Shown piece after piece: positions 19,311-29,155 of a stretch of 64,000 nt of DNA. Source of the stretch: Mycolicibacterium celeriflavum (GTDB lineage: Bacteria; Actinomycetota; Actinomycetes; Mycobacteriales; Mycobacteriaceae). How positions within the stretch are numbered: position 1 is the first letter of the stretch; the number at the start of each line of letters is the position of its first letter. Made by a program: the position numbers and the translations under genes. The notes below the pieces were generated by a model, which saw only the letters and a list, made by a program, of their open reading frames with translations, had not been told where the DNA came from and searched no databases. Location: NCBI RefSeq assembly GCF_010731795.1, contig NZ_AP022591.1, forward strand, positions 1,426,001 through 1,490,000, written 5' to 3'.

Positions 19311-20213
19311 ATGCAGGACGCCAAGATACTGATCACCGGTGCGACGGGTCAGGTCGCGGCTCCCGTCGCCGAGGCTCTCGCCGCCGACAACGAGGTCTGG
19401 GGCATCGCCCGGTTCACCGATGCCACGGCCCGCGACGGGCTCGCAGCGGCCGGGGTGCGCTGCGAAGCCGTCAATATGGCGGCAGGGGTTTTCGACTCCC
19501 TGCCAAGAGATTTCGATTACGTGCTCAACTTCGCGGTAGCCAAGAGCGGCCGCTGGGACAAGGACCTCGGCGCCAACGCGGAATCGGTCGGCCTGCTGAT
19601 GGCCCACTGCCCCGACACGAAGGCGTTCCTGCACTGCTCCTCGGCCGCGGTCTACGACCCGCCGCACGACGAGCCGCGAACCGAGAACGCCGCTCTGGGC
19701 GACAACCACAAGCAGCTGTTCCCGACGTATTCCATCTCCAAGATCGCCGGCGAGGTCGTCGTCCGGTCCATGGCCCGCGCACTCGGCGTGCCGGCGACGG
19801 TCGCCCGGCTCAACGTCCCCTACGGCGACAACGGAGGGTGGCCGTTGTTCCACCTGGAGATGATCCTGGCCGGGACGCCGATCCCGGTGCCGCCGGGCCC
19901 GCCGGCGCTCTACAACCCGATCCACGAGCACGACATCATTGCGACCGTTCCGAAACTGCTTGCGGCCGCATCTGTTCCGGCGACGACCATTAACTGGGCC
20001 GGTGAACAGATGATCAGCGTCCAGGAGTGGTGCACCTACCTCGGCTCGTTGGTGGGCCGCGAACCGGTGTTCGAGGTGGACGGGAATGCGTTGCGCGGCA
20101 ACCCGGTTGACGTCAGCCGAATGAGAGAGCTCGTCGGCACCACCACGGTGGACTGGCGCGACGGGCTGCGCCGCATGGCGGCCAAGTGCCACCCGGATCT
20201 CGTCGACGTGTGA
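19311..20213 (+). CDS. NAD-dependent epimerase/dehydratase family protein
   Basis: A 300-residue extended SDR. The cofactor loop is ITGATGQVAAPV, and the catalytic Tyr-x3-Lys is in PTYSISKIAGE, with serine in LHCSSAAVYD. The overall shape matches nucleotide-sugar epimerases and related reductases; no clear substrate-specific motif is seen. The longest frame starts inside dapB, but the ATG at 19311 begins the Rossmann strand and has its own -10. Confidence 0.83.
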   Translation: MQDAKILITGATGQVAAPVAEALAADNEVWGIARFTDATARDGLAAAGVRCEAVNMAAGVFDSLPRDFDYVLNFAVAKSGRWDKDLGANAESVGLLMAHCPDTKAFLHCSSAAVYDPPHDEPRTENAALGDNHKQLFPTYSISKIAGEVVVRSMARALGVPATVARLNVPYGDNGGWPLFHLEMILAGTPIPVPPGPPALYNPIHEHDIIATVPKLLAAASVPATTINWAGEQMISVQEWCTYLGSLVGREPVFEVDGNALRGNPVDVSRMRELVGTTTVDWRDGLRRMAAKCHPDLVDV

Positions 20214-20228
20214 CACCGCTCGGCGAAT

Positions 20229-20744
20229 CTACAGCGGCGAGGCGCCCCGCAAATGCTCGAAGATCAGCGAGGTCTGGGTGCCGGCGACGTCGGCGTCGGC
20301 GTTGAGGTTCTCCACCACGAACGACCGCAGGTCATCGGTGTCTCGCGCGGCGACATGCAGGATGAAGTCGTCGGCACCCGCGAGAAAGTACACGTTCATC
20401 ACCTGCGGCATGCGCCGGATCTGCTGGATGAAGCTTCCGATCTTGCCGCGTGCGCTGGACTGCAGGCTCACCGAGATCATCGCCTGCAGCGGCAGACCGA
20501 TCGCGGCCGGGTCGATGTCGGTGTAGAAACCGCGGATCACCCCCAACTCCTGGAGTCGGCGCACCCGGCCGTGGCAGGTCGACGGCGCGATTCCCACGGC
20601 GTCGGCGAGCGCGTGGTTCGACATCCGCGCGTCGCGATGCAACGCGGTCAGGATCCGGCGGTCGACATCGTCGAGCGCGTACGGCCGAACATCCTTCGGC
20701 TGCTCTGCCGCCCCCCGCTGCTTGGCCGAAGAAGACGTCGTCAC
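20229..20744 (-). CDS. aldR: Lrp/AsnC-family regulator AldR
   Basis: A 171-residue Lrp/AsnC regulator. The N-terminal HTH ([20 protein letters not shown]..) is followed by the RAM ligand-binding domain (about 85-165). Orthologue of Rv2779c (AldR), which in M. tuberculosis represses ald and is tuned by amino acids. It diverges from ald with 92 bp between, where its operators would lie. GTG start. Confidence 0.9.
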   Translation of the reverse strand: MTTSSSAKQRGAAEQPKDVRPYALDDVDRRILTALHRDARMSNHALADAVGIAPSTCHGRVRRLQELGVIRGFYTDIDPAAIGLPLQAMISVSLQSSARGKIGSFIQQIRRMPQVMNVYFLAGADDFILHVAARDTDDLRSFVVENLNADADVAGTQTSLIFEHLRGASPL

Positions 20745-20791
20745 ACAGCGACAGTACAGAATTTTCCGCTCATTTGTTGCCGGTAAACCGA

Positions 20792-20805
20792 AGTTTCTTC
20801 AAACT
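20792..20805. promoter_or_regulatory. palindrome in the aldR-ald intergenic region, possible AldR operator
   Basis: AGTTT-CTTC-AAACT is a perfect 5-4-5 inverted repeat just before a -10-like TATAAG (20811-20816) and the ald Shine-Dalgarno (GAGGAGC). Its place between the divergent regulator and target fits an Lrp-type operator; the repeat is short, so this is tentative. Confidence 0.4.
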
Positions 20806-20836
20806 GGAGGTATAAGGTTCAACCCGAGGAGCGGCC

Positions 20837-21952
20837 ATGCGCGTCGGCATCCCGAGCGAGATCAAGAACAACGAGTTGCGGGTCGCCATCACCCCGGCGG
20901 GTGTCGCGGAGTTGGTGCATCACGGCCACGAGGTGATCATCCAGTCCGGCGCGGGCGAGGGTTCGGCGATCGCGGACGCCGACTTCAAGCGCGCGGGCGC
21001 CCAGGTGATCAACTGCGCCGACCAGGTGTGGGCCGAGGCCGAACTGTTGCTGAAGGTCAAGGAACCGGTCGAAGCGGAGTACCACCGGATACGCCGCGGC
21101 CAGACCCTGTTCGCCTACCTGCATCTGGCGGCCTCGCGACCGTGCACCGATGCGCTGATGGCTTCCGGCACAACGTCGATCGCGTACGAAACGGTCCAGA
21201 CCGCCGATGGTGCGCTTCCGCTGCTGGCCCCGATGAGCGAAGTGGCCGGGCGGCTGTCGGCGCAGGTCGGGGCGTATCACCTGATGTCCAGCCACGGTGG
21301 CCGGGGCGTGGTGATGGGAGGTGTGCCGGGTGTGGCGCCCGCCGACGTCGTCGTGATCGGCTGCGGCACCGCCGGCTACCACGCCGCGCGGGTGGCCGCC
21401 GGCATGGGCGCCCACGTCACCGTGTTCGACGTCAACATCGACAGGTTGCGCGAAATGGACGCCGAGTTCGGCGGCCGGATCGAGACCCGCTACTCGTCGA
21501 TCCTCGAACTCGAGGACGCCGTCAAACACGCCGACCTGGTGATCGGCGCGGTGCTGGTGCCGGGCGCCAAGGCGCCCAAACTGGTGACCAACTCGACCGT
21601 CGCCCACATGAAGCCGGGCGCAGTGCTGGTCGACATCGCGATCGACCAGGGCGGTTGCTTCGAGGATTCCCGACCGACCACCCACGACGACCCGACGTTC
21701 GCCGTGCACGACACCAATTTCTATTGCGTCGCCAACATGCCCGGCGCCGTGCCCCGCACCTCGACATACGCGCTCACGAACGCCACCATGCCCTACGTGC
21801 TGGCGTTGGCCGATCAGGGCTGGCAGGCGGCCTCCCGGGCGGATGCTGCGCTGGCCAAGGGCCTGTCCACGCATGCCGGGGCGCTGCTGTCCGAACGCGT
21901 CGCGGCCGATCTCGGCCTGCCCTACACCGATCCGGCGTCAGTGCTGGTCTGA
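20837..21952 (+). CDS. ald: alanine dehydrogenase
   Basis: A 371-residue Ald, orthologue of Rv2780. It interconverts pyruvate, ammonia and NADH with L-alanine; the mycobacterial enzyme also reduces glyoxylate to glycine. The N-terminal [17 protein letters not shown], catalytic lysine/histidine region ([16 protein letters not shown]) and Rossmann motif [15 protein letters not shown] are typical. It is the 40-kDa antigen family. Regulated by divergent aldR. The downstream neighbour is a beta-lactamase on the other strand. Confidence 0.96.
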   Translation: MRVGIPSEIKNNELRVAITPAGVAELVHHGHEVIIQSGAGEGSAIADADFKRAGAQVINCADQVWAEAELLLKVKEPVEAEYHRIRRGQTLFAYLHLAASRPCTDALMASGTTSIAYETVQTADGALPLLAPMSEVAGRLSAQVGAYHLMSSHGGRGVVMGGVPGVAPADVVVIGCGTAGYHAARVAAGMGAHVTVFDVNIDRLREMDAEFGGRIETRYSSILELEDAVKHADLVIGAVLVPGAKAPKLVTNSTVAHMKPGAVLVDIAIDQGGCFEDSRPTTHDDPTFAVHDTNFYCVANMPGAVPRTSTYALTNATMPYVLALADQGWQAASRADAALAKGLSTHAGALLSERVAADLGLPYTDPASVLV

Positions 21953-22103
21953 ACGCTGGGCGCGCGGTTGTGCGCTGGGCGCGCTTCCGGTGTGGCCCCG
22001 AAATGATAGGGATTCGCCCGATTCCTCCCCCGCCGTTGGTGCCATAGCGTTGACGTCAGCGGCTGGCGTCGGGGGCGCATGGGGGGACAGCCGCTCCACC
22101 GGT

Positions 22104-22129
22104 CGCCCCGGCCGCGGGGAGTCGGGGCG
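22104..22129. terminator. GC hairpin between ald and the beta-lactamase gene
   Basis: CGCCCCG (22104-22110) and CGGGGCG (22123-22129) form a 7-bp stem with a 12-nt loop between two convergent genes, without a U-tract. It may end either transcript. Just upstream, after the ald stop, the 12-mer CGCTGGGCGCGC occurs twice. Confidence 0.35.
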
Positions 22130-22141
22130 GTTCGGGGGCGT

Positions 22142-23035
22142 TCAGGCGAGCAGCGCAGCAACAAGCAGCGCGGCCAGCTCGCCGATCAGTGGTCGCATGT
22201 TCGGTGCATTCGGGTCATTCCCGGCCGATCGCGTCATCAACGCCAGCAGCAGCCGTCGGCCGTCGGGACCATAGGCGACGCCCACGTCGTTGGTGCTGGC
22301 GTAGTCGCCGCTGCCGGTCTTGTCGGCCGTCGTCCACCCCGGCGGGAGCGCCGGTCGCACGCTCGACGTCTGGTTGGCCCGCATCCAGTCCTCGAGCTGC
22401 CGGCGTTGCGGCTCCGCGAGCACGGCGCCGGTGAGCATCGAGCGGTAGCCGCCGCCGATGGCCTCGGGTGTGGTGGTGTCGCGGGGGTCGCCGGGGACTG
22501 CCGCGTTGAGCTCGACTTCCCACCGGTCCAGCCGTGATCGTTGGTCGCCGATGCTGCGGGCGAAGTCGGTGATTGCGGGCGGTCCACCGATCGCACGGAG
22601 CAGCAGATTGCCTGCGGCGTTGTCGCTTCTCTGCAGGGCGGCTTCACACAGTTCGGCAAGCGACATCGTCTGCCCGACCCGGGTCTGGGTGACCGGCGAG
22701 TTGGGCACGATGTCGGTCTGGTCGATGGTGACGCGATCCGAGAGCGCGAGCTCATCGCGCTCGGCTTTCTGCAGGATCCGCGCGGCGGCGTAGCCCTTGA
22801 ACGTCGAGCACATCGCGAACGGCTCCTGCGCGCGGTGCCTGATGGTCTGTCCGGTGTCCAGGTTGACTGCGAAGACCCCGATGAGCGCGTTGTGCTGGCG
22901 CTCGAACTCGCCGATTCGGGCGTCGATCGGCGGTACGGACCGGGGATCGGCGGCCGCTTGCCTTTCGGTGCAGGCGGCGAGGGCTGCCAGCGTCAAGCCA
23001 CCGATCAGGACATGCCGCCGCGACAGTCGAGTCAT
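22142..23035 (-). CDS. blaS: class A beta-lactamase, Tat-exported lipoprotein
   Basis: A 297-residue class A serine beta-lactamase. Active-site motifs are complete: Ser77-Thr-Phe-Lys80, Ser137-Asp-Asn139, Glu173 and Asn177 of the omega loop, and Lys239-Thr-Gly241. M. tuberculosis BlaC has SDG where this has the common SDN. The signal has a twin arginine (Arg6-Arg7) and a lipobox (Leu-Ala-Ala-Cys22), so a Tat-exported lipoprotein is predicted. It hydrolyses penicillins and cephalosporins outside the membrane. The ald-adjacent place matches my recollection of BlaS in M. smegmatis. The symbol rests on that memory. Confidence 0.9.
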   Translation of the reverse strand: MTRLSRRHVLIGGLTLAALAACTERQAAADPRSVPPIDARIGEFERQHNALIGVFAVNLDTGQTIRHRAQEPFAMCSTFKGYAAARILQKAERDELALSDRVTIDQTDIVPNSPVTQTRVGQTMSLAELCEAALQRSDNAAGNLLLRAIGGPPAITDFARSIGDQRSRLDRWEVELNAAVPGDPRDTTTPEAIGGGYRSMLTGAVLAEPQRRQLEDWMRANQTSSVRPALPPGWTTADKTGSGDYASTNDVGVAYGPDGRRLLLALMTRSAGNDPNAPNMRPLIGELAALLVAALLA

Positions 23036-23042
23036 CGACCCA

Positions 23043-23048
23043 ACGGTA
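23043..23048 (-). promoter_or_regulatory. -10 hexamer TACCGT of the beta-lactamase gene
   Basis: TACCGT on the minus strand, 7 nt before the ATG at 23035: leaderless. No BlaI-type operator was noticed. Confidence 0.45.
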
Positions 23049-23053
23049 GACGA

Positions 23054-24394
23054 TCAGCTCGCGATGGACCGAAGCGGCTGCGGCAGCGACCTTTTCGACC
23101 TTTGCGGGCCCAGCACCGCGCCGCCGTATGGCCGGCTCAACAACCGACGGGCGACCGCGTTGACCTCGTCGAGCGTCACCGCATCGATGTTGGCCAGGGT
23201 CTGTTCGATGGTGCGGTGTTCACCGAAATGCAGTTCGCTGCGGCCGATGCGGTTCATCCGCGAGCCGGAGTCCTCGAGGCCGAGCACCAGTCCGCCCCGC
23301 AACGAGCCTTTCGCGATCCGGCATTCCGCCTCGCTGATGCCGTCGCGGGCCACCGCCTGCAGCACATCGGTGGTCACCCCGACGACCTCGTTGAACCGTT
23401 CCGGCAGACAACCGGCGTAGACCGACAGCGCCCCGCTGTCGGAGAACGTGTCCACCGCCGAGTACACCGAGTACGCCAGCCCGCGGGTCTCGCGGATCTC
23501 CTGGAACAACCGCGAACTCAGACCCCCACCCAGCGCGGTGTTGAGCACCGACAGCGCCCACCGGTGTTCCCAGTGACGCCCCGGCGTGCGCACACCCAGC
23601 GTCAGGTGGGTCTGCTCGGCGTCGCGGCTGACCAGATGCAGGCTGGGCCGCCCACCCACCCTGCCGGTGCCCTTGCGGGGCGGCACGGACGTGCGCCCAC
23701 GGACCAGTCGAGCCCCGAAGTACTCGCGCGTCAGCGCCACCACTTCGTCATGGTCGACATTGCCAGCGACTGCCAGCACCATCCGCTCGGGCGTGTAGCG
23801 CCGGACGTGGAACGAGTGCAGTTGCGCGCGGGTCATCTCCGAGATCGACTTCACGCTGCCGATCACGGGACGGCCCACCGGATGAGAGCCGAACATCGCC
23901 GACAGGAACACGTCGCCGAGGGTGTCCTCGGGATCGTCGTCGCGCATCGCGATCTCCTCGAGCACCACGTCGCGTTCGACCTCGACGTCCTCGACTGCGC
24001 ACTGTCCGCGCAATACCACGTCGGCGACCAGGTCGATGGCCAGCTCCAGGTCGGAGTCGAGAACGTGCGCGTAGTAGCACGTGTGCTCCTTGGCGGTGAA
24101 TGCGTTCAATTCACCGCCGACCGCGTCGACGGCCTGGGCGATTTCCACCGCGGACCGCGTCGGCGTGGACTTGAACAGCAGGTGCTCTAGGAAGTGCGCC
24201 GCGCCCGCCACGCTGTGGCCCTCGTCGCGCGAACCGACGTTCACCCACAGCCCGACCGATGCCGAGTGCACCGACGGGATGTACTCCGTGACCACGCGCA
24301 GGCCACCGGGTAACACGGTGCGGCGCACCGCCAATGACGACCCGTCGCCGCGTTCGCCGCGGCGCAACTCCCTAGCTGCTCGCCGTGGCGGCAT
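23054..24394 (-). CDS. pepR: M16-family zinc protease PepR
   Basis: A 446-residue M16B peptidase, orthologue of Rv2782c. The inverted zinc motif H-x2-E-H is HFLEH, with the distal glutamate in the [11 protein letters not shown] region; the C-terminal half has the family's GLAYSVYS motif. Bacterial relatives degrade short peptides. It starts inside the end of pnp (23-bp overlap), so translation is coupled, a conserved pairing in Gram-positives. No signal peptide is seen, so it acts in the cytoplasm. Confidence 0.92.
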   Translation of the reverse strand: MPPRRAARELRRGERGDGSSLAVRRTVLPGGLRVVTEYIPSVHSASVGLWVNVGSRDEGHSVAGAAHFLEHLLFKSTPTRSAVEIAQAVDAVGGELNAFTAKEHTCYYAHVLDSDLELAIDLVADVVLRGQCAVEDVEVERDVVLEEIAMRDDDPEDTLGDVFLSAMFGSHPVGRPVIGSVKSISEMTRAQLHSFHVRRYTPERMVLAVAGNVDHDEVVALTREYFGARLVRGRTSVPPRKGTGRVGGRPSLHLVSRDAEQTHLTLGVRTPGRHWEHRWALSVLNTALGGGLSSRLFQEIRETRGLAYSVYSAVDTFSDSGALSVYAGCLPERFNEVVGVTTDVLQAVARDGISEAECRIAKGSLRGGLVLGLEDSGSRMNRIGRSELHFGEHRTIEQTLANIDAVTLDEVNAVARRLLSRPYGGAVLGPQRSKRSLPQPLRSIAS

Positions 24395-26633
24395 CTGCTG
24401 GTGCAGTGTCGGCCGACCCTGCTGCCTCTGCTGCGTCTTCCTCGGCGACCAGGATCAGCGAGATCTTGCCCCGGTTGTCGATGTCGGCGATCTCCACGCG
24501 CAGCTTGTCACCCACCTTGACGACGTCCTCGACCTTGGCGATCCGCTTGCCGCGGCCCAGCTTCGAGATGTGCACCAGCCCGTCCCGGCCCGGCAGCAGC
24601 GACACGAACGCACCGAAATCGGTTGTCTTGACGACGGTTCCGAGGAACCGCTCGCCGACCTTGGGCAGCTGCGGGTTGGCGATCGCGTTGATGCGGTCGA
24701 TCGCCGCCTGGGCCGATGGTCCGTCGGTCGCGCCGACGAACACGGTGCCGTCGTCCTCGATCGAGATCGACGCGCCGGTCTCCTCGGTGATCTGGTTGAT
24801 GATCTTGCCTTTCGGCCCGATCACCTCGCCGATCTTGTCCACCGGCACCTTGATCGTCGTGATCCGCGGTGCGTACGGGCTCATCTCGTCGGGCCCGTCG
24901 ATCGCCTCGGCCATCACCTCGAGAATGGTCAGCCGGGCGTCCTTGGCCTGGCTCAGCGCGCCGGCCAGCACCTGCGACGGGATGCCGTCGAGCTTGGTGT
25001 CCAACTGCAGCGCAGTGACGAACTCCTTGGTGCCCGCGACCTTGAAGTCCATGTCGCCGAACGCATCCTCGGCGCCGAGGATGTCGGTCAGCGCGACGAA
25101 GCGGCGCTCGGTCTTGCCGTCAACTTCGATGTCGTCGGAGACGAGGCCCATGGCGATGCCCGCGACCGGCGCCTTCAGCGGCACACCGGCGTTGAGCAAC
25201 GCCAGCGTCGACGCGCACACCGAGCCCATGGAAGTCGAACCGTTGGAGCTCAACGCCTCCGACACCTGGCGGATCGCGTAGGGGAACTCCTCGACGCTGG
25301 GCAGCACCGGCATCAGCGCCCGCTCCGCCAGTGCGCCGTGGCCGATCTCGCGGCGCTTCGGCGAACCAACGCGGCCCGTCTCACCGGTCGAGTACGGCGG
25401 GAAGTTGTAGTGGTGCATGTAGCGCTTGCTGGTCTCGGGTCCCAGCGAGTCGATCTGCTGGGCCAGCTTCATCATGTCCAGCGTGGTGACGCCCAGGATC
25501 TGGGTCTCGCCTCGCTCGAACAGCGCGCTGCCGTGTGCCCGCGGGACGACTGCTACCTCGGCACTCAGTGCGCGGATGTCGGTGATGCCACGACCGTCGA
25601 TGCGGAAGTGATCAGTCAGAATGCGTTGCCGCACAAGCTTCTTGGTCAGCGACCGGAACGCGGCACCGACCTCTTTCTCGCGGCCCGCGTACTGCTCGGC
25701 AAGCCGCTCGAGCACCTCGGCCTTGATCTCGTCGGTGCGGTCGTTGCGCTCATGCTTGCCCGCGATGGTCAGCGCCTCCGACAGTGCGTCGGTGGCCACC
25801 GAGGCGACGGCGTAGTAGACGTCCTCGCCGTACTCCGGGAACACCGGGTAGTCGGCGGTCGGCTTGGCGGCGCGCTCCGCCAGCTCCTGCTGGGCGGCGC
25901 ACAGCGCCGCGATGAACGGCTTGGCGGCCTCCAGGCCTTCGGCGACGACGCTCTCGGTGGGCGCCTGCGCACCACCGGCGATCAGCTCGACGACGTTGTC
26001 GGTGGCCTCGGCCTCGACCATCATGATCGCTACGTCGCCGTCCTCGAGCGAACGACCGGCGACGACCATGTCGAACACCGCACGCTCGAGCTGCTCGACG
26101 GTTGGGAACGCGACCCAGGTGCCGTCGATCAGCGCCACGCGCACACCGCCGACGGGGCCGGAGAACGGCAGGCCGGCGATCTGGGTGGACGCCGAGGCAG
26201 CGTTGATCGCGACCACGTCGTACAGATCCTTCGGATCCAGGCTCATGACGGTGACCACGACCTGGATCTCGTTGCGCAGGCCGGCGACGAACGTCGGCCG
26301 CAACGGACGGTCGATCAGCCGGCAGGTCAGGATCGCGTCGGTGGACGGACGACCCTCGCGACGGAAGAACGAGCCGGGAATGCGACCCGCGGCGTACATA
26401 CGCTCTTCGACGTCGATGGTCAGCGGGAAGAAGTCGAAGTGGTCCTTGGGGTTCTTGCTGGCCGACGTGGCCGACAGCAGCATGGTCTCGTCGTCGAGAT
26501 AGGCGACGACGGCGCCGGCGGCCTGTTGGGCGAGCCGGCCGGTTTCGAAGCGGATGGTGCGGGAGCCGAAGCTTCCGTTGTCGATCACGGCGGTCGCCTC
26601 GTACACGCCGTCTTCAATTTCAACTACAGACAT
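24372..26633 (-). CDS. pnp: polynucleotide phosphorylase / guanosine pentaphosphate synthetase I
   Basis: A 753-residue PNPase (GpsI). Two RNase PH domains, an all-alpha linker, then KH ([18 protein letters not shown], about residues 600-650) and S1 domains ([18 protein letters not shown]). It degrades RNA 3' to 5' with phosphate and can add tails; actinobacterial enzymes were also reported to make pppGpp. The frame is open 40 codons upstream, but ATG 26633 ([12 protein letters not shown]) is the conserved start. It follows rpsO after a structured 290-bp leader. Confidence 0.96.
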   Translation of the reverse strand: MSVVEIEDGVYEATAVIDNGSFGSRTIRFETGRLAQQAAGAVVAYLDDETMLLSATSASKNPKDHFDFFPLTIDVEERMYAAGRIPGSFFRREGRPSTDAILTCRLIDRPLRPTFVAGLRNEIQVVVTVMSLDPKDLYDVVAINAASASTQIAGLPFSGPVGGVRVALIDGTWVAFPTVEQLERAVFDMVVAGRSLEDGDVAIMMVEAEATDNVVELIAGGAQAPTESVVAEGLEAAKPFIAALCAAQQELAERAAKPTADYPVFPEYGEDVYYAVASVATDALSEALTIAGKHERNDRTDEIKAEVLERLAEQYAGREKEVGAAFRSLTKKLVRQRILTDHFRIDGRGITDIRALSAEVAVVPRAHGSALFERGETQILGVTTLDMMKLAQQIDSLGPETSKRYMHHYNFPPYSTGETGRVGSPKRREIGHGALAERALMPVLPSVEEFPYAIRQVSEALSSNGSTSMGSVCASTLALLNAGVPLKAPVAGIAMGLVSDDIEVDGKTERRFVALTDILGAEDAFGDMDFKVAGTKEFVTALQLDTKLDGIPSQVLAGALSQAKDARLTILEVMAEAIDGPDEMSPYAPRITTIKVPVDKIGEVIGPKGKIINQITEETGASISIEDDGTVFVGATDGPSAQAAIDRINAIANPQLPKVGERFLGTVVKTTDFGAFVSLLPGRDGLVHISKLGRGKRIAKVEDVVKVGDKLRVEIADIDNRGKISLILVAEEDAAEAAGSADTAPADAATASS

Positions 26634-26742
26634 GGGTGTCCGTATGGCCTCTCTGGGTTCAGTGCTTGCACTGTTCAGCTGTTTTCGCGTCGTCACAGCT
26701 TTCGAACCACCGGCCCCGATGCGGCTACGGCCATCGATCGAA

Positions 26743-26766
26743 GCTGCCGGCAATTCATCCGGCAGC
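26743..26766. terminator. stem-loop between rpsO and pnp
   Basis: GCTGCCGG and CCGGCAGC form a perfect 8-bp stem with an 8-nt loop in the middle of the 290-bp rpsO-pnp gap, the longest gap in the window. On the minus strand it is past rpsO and 110 nt before pnp. It may be the rpsO terminator or a processing site in the pnp leader, as in E. coli where RNase III cuts a hairpin in this gap. Nothing else was recognised in the gap. Confidence 0.55.
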
Positions 26767-26923
26767 CACTACCGAAGACCGCGCGATCGAGCGGGTCCTG
26801 GTTATGACGCGCGGGAACGGTGCTCGCGGAACTGCGAAGACCGCACCCAAGGTCGTTCGAGCCGAAACGGCAGTCGAACGATGCCATCGTACTCTGCCGC
26901 AGGTACGGGGCCGAAATCCCGCG

Positions 26924-27193
26924 TCAGCGGCGCAGGCCGAGCCGCTCGATCAGCGAGCGGTAGCGCTGCACGTCGACCTGGGCCACGTACTTGAGCAGCC
27001 GGCGCCGACGGCCGACGAGCAGCAGCAGACCACGTCGCGAGTGGTGGTCGTGCTTGTGCACCTTGAGGTGTTCGGTCAGGTCGGTGATCCGCTTGGTCAG
27101 CAGGGCCACCTGAGCCTCCGGCGAGCCGGTGTCGGTGTCATGCAGGCCGTACTCGCTCAGGATCGACTTTTTCTGCTCGGCAGTAAGCGCCAC
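26924..27193 (-). CDS. rpsO: 30S ribosomal protein S15
   Basis: An 89-residue S15, normal length, with [26 protein letters not shown], the rRNA-binding core. It binds the central domain of 16S rRNA early in 30S assembly. GTG start (VALTAEQKK), with a GGAG 9 nt upstream. The leader has a strong hairpin starting 20 nt before the start codon. The gene order ribF-rpsO-pnp is widely conserved. Confidence 0.97.
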   Translation of the reverse strand: MALTAEQKKSILSEYGLHDTDTGSPEAQVALLTKRITDLTEHLKVHKHDHHSRRGLLLLVGRRRRLLKYVAQVDVQRYRSLIERLGLRR

Positions 27194-27212
27194 GAAACAA
27201 ACTCCATCTTCT

Positions 27213-27266
27213 CAGTTCGCGGGGAAGGGGCGTGCGCCCCCGGAAAGGCGTGGCCGCCGCGAACTG
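27213..27266. promoter_or_regulatory. stem-loop in the rpsO leader
   Basis: Arms CAGTTCGCGG (27213-27222) and CCGCGAACTG (27257-27266) pair perfectly over 10 bp. The loop holds a second palindrome (GGGGCGTGCGCCCC, 27227-27240). It ends 20 nt before the rpsO start codon. S15 represses its own translation through leader structures in several bacteria, so this is a candidate site. It could also be the ribF terminator. Confidence 0.55.
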
Positions 27267-27396
27267 CAGCGCACACCAGGTCGGCGAGGAGTCTAACAGC
27301 GGCTGTGCGGTGCGGCGAAATCGCGCGAGCGCTCACCTATGCACGCTTGTTCACCCGTCGTCCTGGGGTTTCGTGTTCGAGACTGAGCGCTCGGCG

Positions 27397-28377
27397 TCAC
27401 CGCGACAGGATCGTGCGGGCGTGCTCGGTGTCGGCGCCCATCTGCTCGACGAGGTCCTCGACGTTGGTGAACTTCTCCTGGCCGCGCAGCCGGGTCACGA
27501 AGTCGACCGCCACGTGCTGGCCGTACAGGTCGGCGGTGGTGTCGAGCACGAACGCTTCGACCGTTCGGGTGCGGCCGGAGAACGTGGGATTGGTGCCGAC
27601 TGAGACCGCGGCCTGATACCGCTCACCTGGGACGACGCTGCCGGTGATCGGCCCGTGGCCCAGCACGGTGAACCACGCCGCATAGACCCCGTCGGCGGGA
27701 ATCGCCGAATACATGGGCGGCGCCACGTTGGCGGTGGGAAAGCCGAGCACCTTGCCGCGTCCGTCGCCGCGCACCACAACGCCCTCCACGCGATGTGGCC
27801 GGCCCAGCGCCTCGGCGGCGGCGACGACGTCACCGGCGTCGACGCAGGACCGGATGTAGGTCGACGAGAACGTGACGGTCTCGTCGTGTGTGGGCTCTGC
27901 TACTTCAGAAACCAGAGCCATCCCCTCGACGGCGAAACCGAACCGCTCGCCGGCCTTGCGCAGCAGGGAGACGTTGCCCGCCGCCTTCTTGCCGAAGGTG
28001 AAGTTCTCCCCCACCACGACCTCCACCACGTGCAGGCGTTCGACCAGGAGTTCGTGGATGTAGCGCTCGGGAGTGAGTTTCATGAAATCGGAGGTGAACG
28101 GCATGACCAGGAAGACGTCGATGCCGAGTTCTTCGACCAGTTCAGCGCGCCGGGTCAGCGTGGTCAGCTGGGCGGGATGACTGCCGGGGAACACGACCTC
28201 CATCGGATGGGGGTCGAACGTCATCAGCACCGTCGGCACTCCACGCGAACGGCCGGCCTTGACCGCGTGGTTGATCAGCTCCTGATGACCGCGATGCACA
28301 CCGTCGAACACGCCGATGGTCACGACGCATCGGCCCCAGTCGGTCGGGATCTCGTCTTGTCCCCGCCAGCGCTGCAC
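27397..28377 (-). CDS. ribF: bifunctional riboflavin kinase / FAD synthetase
   Basis: A 326-residue RibF. The N-terminal FMN adenylyltransferase domain has GVFDGVHRGHQELI (HxGH-type nucleotide site) and the ISSTYIR-like motif FSSTYIRSCV; the C-terminal flavokinase domain begins near VEGVVVRGDGRGKVLGFPTAN, holding the GxxxGxPTAN motif. It makes FMN, then FAD from riboflavin; ThyX is one local FAD user. GTG start with a leaderless -10. It diverges from mntR. Confidence 0.95.
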   Translation of the reverse strand: MQRWRGQDEIPTDWGRCVVTIGVFDGVHRGHQELINHAVKAGRSRGVPTVLMTFDPHPMEVVFPGSHPAQLTTLTRRAELVEELGIDVFLVMPFTSDFMKLTPERYIHELLVERLHVVEVVVGENFTFGKKAAGNVSLLRKAGERFGFAVEGMALVSEVAEPTHDETVTFSSTYIRSCVDAGDVVAAAEALGRPHRVEGVVVRGDGRGKVLGFPTANVAPPMYSAIPADGVYAAWFTVLGHGPITGSVVPGERYQAAVSVGTNPTFSGRTRTVEAFVLDTTADLYGQHVAVDFVTRLRGQEKFTNVEDLVEQMGADTEHARTILSR

Positions 28378-28384
28378 GAGGGCA

Positions 28385-28390
28385 AGCCTA
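28385..28390 (-). promoter_or_regulatory. -10 hexamer TAGGCT of ribF
   Basis: TAGGCT on the minus strand, 7 nt before the ribF GTG (28377): leaderless arrangement. Confidence 0.45.
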
Positions 28391-28440
28391 CGGCGAATCG
28401 TGGGTCGGGCGCTTCGCTGGATGTCCAGATGAGGTGACCA

Positions 28441-28457
28441 TTGCCTAAACTTTGCAA
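28441..28457 (+). promoter_or_regulatory. operator/promoter of mntR: TTGCCTAAACTTTGCAA
   Basis: A 17-bp interrupted palindrome with TTGC/GCAA arms covers the -10 hexamer TAAACT (28446-28451), which sits 8 nt before the GTG at 28460. A bound DtxR-family protein here would block a leaderless transcript. Autoregulation of mntR is the simplest reading; the operator assignment is inference. Confidence 0.5.
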
Positions 28458-28459
28458 CT

Positions 28460-29155
28460 GTGAATCCTGCCGGCGATGCGCGTGACCTGACGACCGTTGC
28501 CCAGGACTACCTGAAGGTCATCTGGACTGTGCAGGAGTGGTCGCAGGAGAAGGTCAGCACGAAGCTGCTGGCCGAGCGGCTGGGCGTGTCCGCGAGCACG
28601 GCCTCGGAGTCGATCCGCAAGCTGGCCGACCAGGGGCTGGTCAACCACGAGAAGTACGGCGCCGTGACGTTGACCGAGGCCGGCCGGGCCGCGGCGTTGG
28701 CAATGGTGCGCCGCCACCGGCTGATGGAGACGTTCCTGGTCCGCGAGTTGGGCTACAGCTGGGACGAGGTGCACGACGAGGCCGAGGTGCTCGAGCACGC
28801 GGTGTCGGACCGGATGCTGGACCGCATCGACGCGAAGCTCGGTCACCCGATCCGCGACCCACACGGCGACCCGATCCCCGCCGCCGACGGTCAGGTGCCC
28901 ACCCCGGACGCCCGCCAGTTGTCGGCCTGCCACGACGGCGACACCGGCACGATCGCGCGCATCTCCGACGCCGATCCGGAGATGCTGCGGTACTTCGACA
29001 GCGTCGGCATCAGCCTGGACTCGCGGCTTCGGGTGCTGGCCCGGCGGGACTTCGCGGGAATGATCTCGGTGGCCATCGAATCGTCTGACGGCGACGATAC
29101 GACGGTCGACCTGGGAAGCCCTGCGGCAGAAGCGATCTGGGTCGTCGCGAGCTAA
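28460..29155 (+). CDS. mntR: DtxR-family metalloregulator (MntR/SirR)
   Basis: A 231-residue DtxR/MntR family repressor, orthologue of Rv2788 (SirR/MntR). N-terminal winged helix (TVAQDYLKVIWTVQEWSQEKVST..) with recognition helix SASTASESIRKLADQ, then the dimerisation and metal domain (VRRHRLMETFLVRELGYSWDEVHDEAEVLEHAVSD) carrying the His, Glu and Asp ligands, then an FeoA/SH3-like domain. In mycobacteria this protein senses manganese and represses Mn uptake. GTG start; the start is overlapped by a palindrome. Confidence 0.9.
   Translation: MNPAGDARDLTTVAQDYLKVIWTVQEWSQEKVSTKLLAERLGVSASTASESIRKLADQGLVNHEKYGAVTLTEAGRAAALAMVRRHRLMETFLVRELGYSWDEVHDEAEVLEHAVSDRMLDRIDAKLGHPIRDPHGDPIPAADGQVPTPDARQLSACHDGDTGTIARISDADPEMLRYFDSVGISLDSRLRVLARRDFAGMISVAIESSDGDDTTVDLGSPAAEAIWVVAS

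Noticed and set aside
24081..26807. 908-codon plus-strand frame opposite pepR and pnp
   Set aside because: Antisense shadow: its composition follows the reversed pnp/pepR codons and no protein family is recognisable.
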